DNA of 59,377 bases from YA12-FULL-51-18 sp041665305 (lineage in GTDB: Bacteria > Elusimicrobiota > Elusimicrobia > Elusimicrobiales > UBA9959). A model generated the notes under the pieces. That model did not search any database and was not told where the DNA came from. It saw only the letters and a list, made by a program, of their open reading frames with translations. The translations under genes and the position numbers were made by a program. Below are positions 49,805-59,377 of this stretch, one piece after another (the stretch's first letter is position 1; every line of letters starts with the position of its first letter). The DNA lies in the NCBI GenBank assembly GCA_041665305.1, contig JBAYJD010000014.1, positions 1-59,377 on the forward strand, given 5' to 3'.

Positions 49805-50004
49805 GGACCTCCGCTAGAAAGGTATATGTTAATATAAAACCCCGAAGCCGCACAACCCGCTTTGCGGCCGGCCCGGCGACTTCGCGCCGGCGCCTGCCGC
49901 AACGGGTCCGGATTTTTTGGCCCATAATGTTCGATATTGGAAGGATGGCGGCGGGGTAAAGCTGGAGGGGTGATGTTACGGTTTTACAGCGGGGTGCGAA
50001 GCTC
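49805..50004. other. Gene-free gap with GC-rich stem candidates
   Basis: 200 bases between the MBL gene and cydB. It contains short GC-rich complementary stretches (GCCGGC, GGCGCC) but no clear terminator with a T-tract and no frame with a ribosome binding site. Confidence 0.4.
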
Positions 50005-51030
50005 TCAATAGTGCAGTCCGCTTTTTGCCAGCTCTTCGGCGGTCAACGGCGCCCGGAACAGGCGGTATACCCAAAACTGATAGGCTATGACCAAAGGCAG
50101 GAACGCCGCCGTCACCGCGGCCATGATCCTGAGAGTATAAGGACCGGACGCCGCGTTGTAAATGGTGACGCTGAAGGAAGGATCCGAACGAGAAGGCAGC
50201 AGCGCCGGATAAAGTCCTATGACGCCGAAAGCCGCCAGGGACGCGATGGAAACCATGGATGACAGGAACGCCCTGTCCGGCCGCTTACCGGACAGCAGCC
50301 GCGCAAAGATGAAAGCAACGACGCAAACCAGCGGGACCGCGAACAGGTATTTATTCTCCAGGTAGTTCTTGTAAAGCGCGGTGTCGAAAGCGGAGGCCGT
50401 AAAAAAAGCCGCGCATAGAACGCCGGCCGCCGCCCAAAGCTTTTTGGCCAGGGCAAAGGCCCGCGCCGCCGGCGCGCCCGGCGCCTTGAAAGAGAGCCAG
50501 AGCGAACCGTGCGCGGCGAAGAGCGCCGCGAACAACGCTCCCGTCAGCAGCCCGTAAGGATTAAACAGGCCCGAAAAACTTCCTTCATAACCGTCGGCGC
50601 TCAGCGGCAGCCCCCTGAAAAGGTTGCCGAAAAGCACGCCGAAGCACAACGCGGAAAGAAAGCTGCCGGCCGCCAGTCCGGCGTCCAGCAAAGTTTTCAT
50701 GCAGGGCGCGGAAACCTTGCCCCTGAATTCCAGAGAAACGCCCCGCAGGATGAGGCCGAAAAGAGCCAGGAACATGGCGGAGTAAAACCAGCTGAACATG
50801 CCGGCATAGGCGCCGGGGAAAGCCGCAAAAGTGACACCGCCGGCGGCCACCAGCCAGACCTCGTTCCCGTCCCAGAAAGGGCCGATAGAGGAAAACACGC
50901 CGCGCTTTTCCGCCTCTCCCCGCGCGACAAAACCGCCCACCATGCCCACTCCCAGATCAAAGCCGTCCAGGGCGAAATATACCGCCCACAATACGCCCCA
51001 TAAACCGAACCACAATTTTGCGTAATCCAT
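50005..51030 (-). CDS. cydB: Cytochrome bd oxidase subunit II
   Basis: From the ATG at 51030 the protein has 341 residues; the 15-residue extension of the longer frame is not membrane-like. The N-terminus LWFGLWGVLWAVYFALDGFDLGVGMV and FWDGNEVWLVAAGGVTFAAFP are the CydB hallmarks, and eight or nine helices follow. It supports CydA in the oxidase that reduces oxygen to water at very low oxygen levels. 60 bases follow the cydA stop, typical operon. No short CydX-like gene is seen downstream. Confidence 0.95.
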   Translation of the reverse strand: MDYAKLWFGLWGVLWAVYFALDGFDLGVGMVGGFVARGEAEKRGVFSSIGPFWDGNEVWLVAAGGVTFAAFPGAYAGMFSWFYSAMFLALFGLILRGVSLEFRGKVSAPCMKTLLDAGLAAGSFLSALCFGVLFGNLFRGLPLSADGYEGSFSGLFNPYGLLTGALFAALFAAHGSLWLSFKAPGAPAARAFALAKKLWAAAGVLCAAFFTASAFDTALYKNYLENKYLFAVPLVCVVAFIFARLLSGKRPDRAFLSSMVSIASLAAFGVIGLYPALLPSRSDPSFSVTIYNAASGPYTLRIMAAVTAAFLPLVIAYQFWVYRLFRAPLTAEELAKSGLHY

Positions 51031-51090
51031 AGGAATTCCCTTATAACATCCCGCGCCCGCGCGGCATAGCCGCAAAAAAGCTCCGCGCTA

Positions 51091-52416
51091 TCAGGCCGCC
51101 GCCTCTGGGCCTTTGCGGGCGGTCTTCGCGAGCAGATAGACGTCCAGGGCGCCGAGTATCGAATAAAAGATCACAAGGCCGGCCAGACTGACGCGGACCT
51201 GTCCCGCCGAAACCGACTCGGAAACGCCTTCCGAGACGCGCATCAAACCGTAAACCAGCCAGGGCTGGCGGCCCATTTCCGTCACAAGCCAGCCAGCCTG
51301 TATGGCCAGGTAAGGCAGGGGGAGGACCCAGATCAGCAGCCTGAGGAACCGCGGCCGCGATTCAAGGATCTCTTTTTTTGAAAAATATAAAGCCAGGCCG
51401 GAAAGGAGGATGAACAGTATGCCGAGCGCTATCATGACCCTGAAACCCAGAAAGACCGGCAGGACCGGCGGCCTGTCCCCGGCCGGGAAGGCTTTAAGCC
51501 CCTTCACTTCGGCGCCGGGCCGGTGGAAAGCCATCAAACTGAGCAGATAAGGGACCTTGAACGCCTCGACGGAATTCCTTTCCGCGGCGGGCTCGGGCAC
51601 GGTCAGCAGGACATACGGGGCGCCGGAACGGGTTTCCCAGACCGACTCCATAGCCGCAAATTTGGCCGGCTGGAGTTCGGCCACGGATCTTCCGCTAAGA
51701 TCTCCCGCTACGAACAGCGCCAGCGAGCTTGCCAGAGAGAACAGGGCCGCGATCCGGAAAGATTTCCGGAAGAACGCCGTTTCGTTCTTTTTAACCAGGT
51801 GCCAGGCCGACACTCCCATGACAAAGAAACCAGCCGTCACATAGCCGGAAAGGACCGTGTGAAAGAACTGGAGCCAGGCATGGTAGTTCAGCGCGAGCGC
51901 CGCGAAATCCACCATCTCGGCGCGGCCGCCGGCCATGGCATAACCGACGGGATGCTGCATCCAGCCGTTGGCGAGGATGATCCAAAGGGCCGACATATTG
52001 ACCCCGAGGGAAACCAGCCACATGGCCGCGGCGTGCGCCCGCCCCGTCAGCCGCTCCCAGCCGAAGAGCCAGACGGCTAGAAAGGTGGATTCCAGGAAAA
52101 AAGCCGTAGTGGCTTCTATGGCCAGCGGCGCGCCGAAAACATCTCCCACGAACCGGGCATAACGGGCCCAATTGGTGCCGAACTGGAATTCAAGCGTAAG
52201 GCCGGTGACGACGCCCAGGGTAAAATTTATCAGGAAGAGCTTGCCCCAGAACCTGGCCATCCTGAGGTGGTCGGCGTCCCCGGTCCTGACATAAACGGTC
52301 TCCATCCAGGCCGTCAGCAGACAAAGGCCCAGCGTCAAAGGAACGAACAGGAAATGGAACGCGGCCGTGGCCGCGAATTGCAGCCTGCTCAAGGTAAGCA
52401 CATCCATCAGGACCAT
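51091..52416 (-). CDS. cydA: Cytochrome bd oxidase subunit I
   Basis: 441 residues with nine helices. Heme ligands are visible: H21 (AAFHFLF), H185 (FFHTVLSGY) and the methionine in WLVTEMGRQPW, next to the conserved GRQPW. Shorter than the E. coli protein, consistent with the short quinol-loop group. It oxidises quinol and reduces oxygen without pumping protons. Presence with B12-dependent reductase suggests a facultative or microaerobic life. Confidence 0.95.
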   Translation of the reverse strand: MVLMDVLTLSRLQFAATAAFHFLFVPLTLGLCLLTAWMETVYVRTGDADHLRMARFWGKLFLINFTLGVVTGLTLEFQFGTNWARYARFVGDVFGAPLAIEATTAFFLESTFLAVWLFGWERLTGRAHAAAMWLVSLGVNMSALWIILANGWMQHPVGYAMAGGRAEMVDFAALALNYHAWLQFFHTVLSGYVTAGFFVMGVSAWHLVKKNETAFFRKSFRIAALFSLASSLALFVAGDLSGRSVAELQPAKFAAMESVWETRSGAPYVLLTVPEPAAERNSVEAFKVPYLLSLMAFHRPGAEVKGLKAFPAGDRPPVLPVFLGFRVMIALGILFILLSGLALYFSKKEILESRPRFLRLLIWVLPLPYLAIQAGWLVTEMGRQPWLVYGLMRVSEGVSESVSAGQVRVSLAGLVIFYSILGALDVYLLAKTARKGPEAAA

Positions 52417-52453
52417 CCTCCCCGCTCCGGCTGAGATGCCTAAATTCTAGCAA

Positions 52454-52506
52454 ATGGTAAAATTTTTTGCCGCAAAAATTTTCATTTTTTTTTACAAATT
52501 GCTAAA
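52454..52506. promoter_or_regulatory. AT-rich imperfect palindrome between cydA and a divergent gene
   Basis: TAGCAA near 52454 and TTGCTA near 52500 flank a symmetric AT-rich core, AAAATTTTTTG-CCG-CAAAAATTTT (52463-52486). It lies between two divergently transcribed genes and could be an operator or a bidirectional promoter region. The core resembles sequence after the nrdJ terminator (14500-14520). Confidence 0.45.
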
Positions 52507-52524
52507 GTATTGCGGGGGTTACAT

Positions 52525-54225
52525 TTGGGGAAACATACATATACCGCGCCGGTAATTTTCGTCGTTTTTGCCCTTACATTGGCGCCCTGGCTCTACAACT
52601 TTCCGCTGAACGACGACTGGGCTTACGCGATAGGGGTGCAGCGCCTGCTTTCCCAGGGCCGGCTGTCGCTTTGCGACTGGGGAGCCTCGACCCAGCTGCC
52701 GCATCTGCTGCTGGGAGCCTTGTGCGCCAGGCTCCTCGGCTTCAGTTTCATCGCCCTGAAAACTTACACGCTGGCCGCGGCGGCCGGGACCGTATTTGTC
52801 TTCGTAAAACTCCTTGAGGAATTGGAAATAAAACCTTTCGACATCACCCTAGCCGCGCTGGCCCTGGCCCTGAACCCTCTTTTCCTGATACTTGCCAACT
52901 CTTTCATGACCGACATGACCTACCTGTTCTGGATGAGCCTGTCGGTATATTTTTACACAAGGCACCTGAAAACCGACGGGCCCGGGCAACTGACCCTCGC
53001 CGGACTTTGCGCGGCGGCCGCCTACCTTACCAGACAGATCGGCCTGGCCGTGCCTCTTGCGTATACTTTTATGCTGGCCGCAGGACGCAGGCTGACCGTG
53101 CCCGATCTGCTGCGGACCTGGGGGTTCACCGCTGCCGCCGCCGCCGGCTACGCTTTATGGTTCAAGTATTCGAACGGGGCCACCTGGGCCTCCGAAAACT
53201 ATGTTTTCTCGGCCACGCTGGGACATCTTTCGCACCCTATGACATTCCTCTCCGACGCCGCTTTCCGGGCGCCGGCGTCCATGATGCAGCTGGGGATGCT
53301 TCTGTTCCCGCCGGCCGCGGGTTATTTCCACGCCGCGCTACGGCGGCAGTCCGGGAACTCGCTGCGCAAACTCCAGGCCAAAAGCGCACGCCCGGCCGTC
53401 CCCGCCCGTTTACCGGGCAACCGCGGCATCCGCTGTTCCATGACCGGGCATAAAGATCTTGTCACGGCCAAAAGGGTCGGACTGGCTCTGGCCGTTTTGC
53501 TGGGTGTTTTTATCCTGCTCAACGGGCCCCTGCCCTATCTCGAAAACACTTTCAGCCGGGGCGGGATAGGAGTACTGACGCTGAACGGCGCAGGATCCAA
53601 AGTCTCGGGTTTCTTCTCAAGCACCCTGTTCTGGTACGCGATGACGGCGCTTGCGGCCTTATCCGCCGCGGTGCTGGCCGGAACTTCCAGTCTGACGCTC
53701 CAGGCCGGCGGACCGGCCGCCAGGTTCATCTTCCTGAGCGCAGCCGCTCATCTCTTCATCTCGCTTTTAGGCGCAAAGTTCTTTGACCGCTACCTGTTGA
53801 CGCTTCTTCCCTGGTTCATACTGTCCGCGGTCTTTGCCGCCCGGAATCTCAGGTTCTCAAGGCCGGCGGCTGCCACGGCGCTGGCGCTCATGGCGGCCGT
53901 AAGCTGGGCGGGGGTAAAGGACTATATGCAGTGGAACCAGGCCAAATGGGACCTTGCCTCCAGGCCGAGGCCGGACCTGGCCGCCGACGAGATAGTGAAC
54001 GGATTCGACTATGAAGCCTGGCTCAATTACGAAAAGAACATGGCTTATCTTAAAAGTATTAAGCCGCTCAGGCTTATAGGGGAATGGGAATGGCAGGCCA
54101 TCCAGTCCCACAAAGCACGTATCTCGTTTGCGCCTCTACCCGGCCTGCGGACCATAGACAAAACGGAATATGAAACTCCGTTTTCCGCCCGTAAAGGCAT
54201 ACTTTACCTGGTGAAGCTGCAATAA
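52525..54225 (+). CDS. Membrane protein resembling GT39-type glycosyltransferases
   Basis: About 566 residues from a TTG at 52525, which has GGGGG six bases upstream; a TTG at 52510 is less well placed. About 11 helices and the N-terminal PLNDDWAYAIG motif at residues ~27-37, like the aspartate-rich first loop of ArnT/PMT-type glycosyltransferases. These use lipid-linked sugars at the outer side of the membrane. The C-terminal ~100 residues are soluble. Substrate unknown. The stop codon is followed by a half copy of the ATGTCGT palindrome. Confidence 0.7.
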   Translation: MGKHTYTAPVIFVVFALTLAPWLYNFPLNDDWAYAIGVQRLLSQGRLSLCDWGASTQLPHLLLGALCARLLGFSFIALKTYTLAAAAGTVFVFVKLLEELEIKPFDITLAALALALNPLFLILANSFMTDMTYLFWMSLSVYFYTRHLKTDGPGQLTLAGLCAAAAYLTRQIGLAVPLAYTFMLAAGRRLTVPDLLRTWGFTAAAAAGYALWFKYSNGATWASENYVFSATLGHLSHPMTFLSDAAFRAPASMMQLGMLLFPPAAGYFHAALRRQSGNSLRKLQAKSARPAVPARLPGNRGIRCSMTGHKDLVTAKRVGLALAVLLGVFILLNGPLPYLENTFSRGGIGVLTLNGAGSKVSGFFSSTLFWYAMTALAALSAAVLAGTSSLTLQAGGPAARFIFLSAAAHLFISLLGAKFFDRYLLTLLPWFILSAVFAARNLRFSRPAAATALALMAAVSWAGVKDYMQWNQAKWDLASRPRPDLAADEIVNGFDYEAWLNYEKNMAYLKSIKPLRLIGEWEWQAIQSHKARISFAPLPGLRTIDKTEYETPFSARKGILYLVKLQ

Positions 54226-54240
54226 AATGTCGTAAAACAA
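54223..54240. repeat. Half copy of the ATGTCGT palindrome
   Basis: TAAAATGTCGTAA begins at the stop codon of the preceding gene, exactly as at 28587. The right arm is degenerate (AACAAC). Confidence 0.55.
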
Positions 54241-54304
54241 CCGTCGCCTCTAATTATATATATACCTTAATAGCCCCGCAAGGCATAAAAACGACCTTTA
54301 CGGG

Positions 54305-54334
54305 TTGTACGGTATGCCTATATTTTTATATAAT
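54305..54334 (+). promoter_or_regulatory. Promoter of the giant synthase gene
   Basis: TTGTAC (54305-54310), an 18-base spacer and a perfect TATAAT (54329-54334) in an AT-rich gap. The leader would be only ~15 bases; GAGG at 54343-54346 is the ribosome binding site. Confidence 0.55.
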
Positions 54335-54355
54335 CAAAAAATGAGGTAACCTGAG

Positions 54356-59377
<5,022 letters not shown>

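Overview
The window is a GC-rich bacterial chromosome segment, mostly densely packed operons on both strands. Gene content suggests a Gram-negative-type cell: outer-membrane barrel proteins of the PorV/TraF type, a Wzx-like flippase, an O-antigen-ligase-like protein and periplasmic proteases. The organism has B12-dependent ribonucleotide reductase, cytochrome bd oxidase and Fe/Mn superoxide dismutase. Pilin-like C-terminal domains and receiver-only regulators are repeated. I think a deep-branching lineage such as Elusimicrobiota is likely, but this is inference from gene style, not a phylogenetic result.

1-9008: an accessory, partly decayed island bounded by two inverted copies of a ~78-bp repeat (43-120 and 8931-9008). 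It holds a truncated transposase, intact rsgA, an ABC transporter destroyed by an internal deletion, two remnants of a methylguanine-DNA methyltransferase gene in direct orientation, and a remnant of 3-methyladenine glycosylase I. Between the two methyltransferase remnants sits the most interesting system of the window: a radical SAM/SPASM maturase with an N-terminal PqqD-like region, an unlisted 26-codon peptide gene with a very strong ribosome binding site ending in HCADMGCGD, a terminator, and then tldD-tldE protease genes. I interpret it as a RiPP (peptide natural product) locus.

9117-25919: secreted S9 glutamyl-endopeptidase-like protein, nrdJ, O-antigen-ligase-like protein, sod, two receiver-only regulators, small unknown proteins, an operon with purine permease, surE, two secreted proteins sharing a pilin-like C-terminal domain, a membrane protein and pcm, then a TraF/PorV-like outer-membrane protein.

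26025-30980: an intact DrrAB-like ABC exporter, a hairpin-repeat patch beside a 5'-truncated papain-like protease, a flippase and a Crp/Fnr regulator with an FNR-like cysteine pattern.

30981-42983 (minus strand): amino-acid permease with a UspA-like tail, def, fmt, a PASTA protein, rpe and a receiver protein, followed by rpsP-khpA-trmD-rplS-rnhB-yraN-pnp-deoA-upp, which links translation genes to nucleoside salvage and lacks rimM at its usual place. A PTS EIIA-like gene lies upstream.

43053-54225: BadF-type ATPase/sugar kinase, inositol-monophosphatase family enzyme, secreted HEXXH protein, HtrA-like protease, a barrel protein fused to a CsgG-like domain, an MBL-fold hydrolase, cydAB and a GT39-like membrane protein.

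54356-end: the first 1674 codons of a giant type I fatty-acid/polyketide synthase (KS-AT-KS-ACP so far), cut by the window edge. Short palindromes around ATGTCGT-AAG-ACGACAT recur just after stop codons and are a second unexplained feature.
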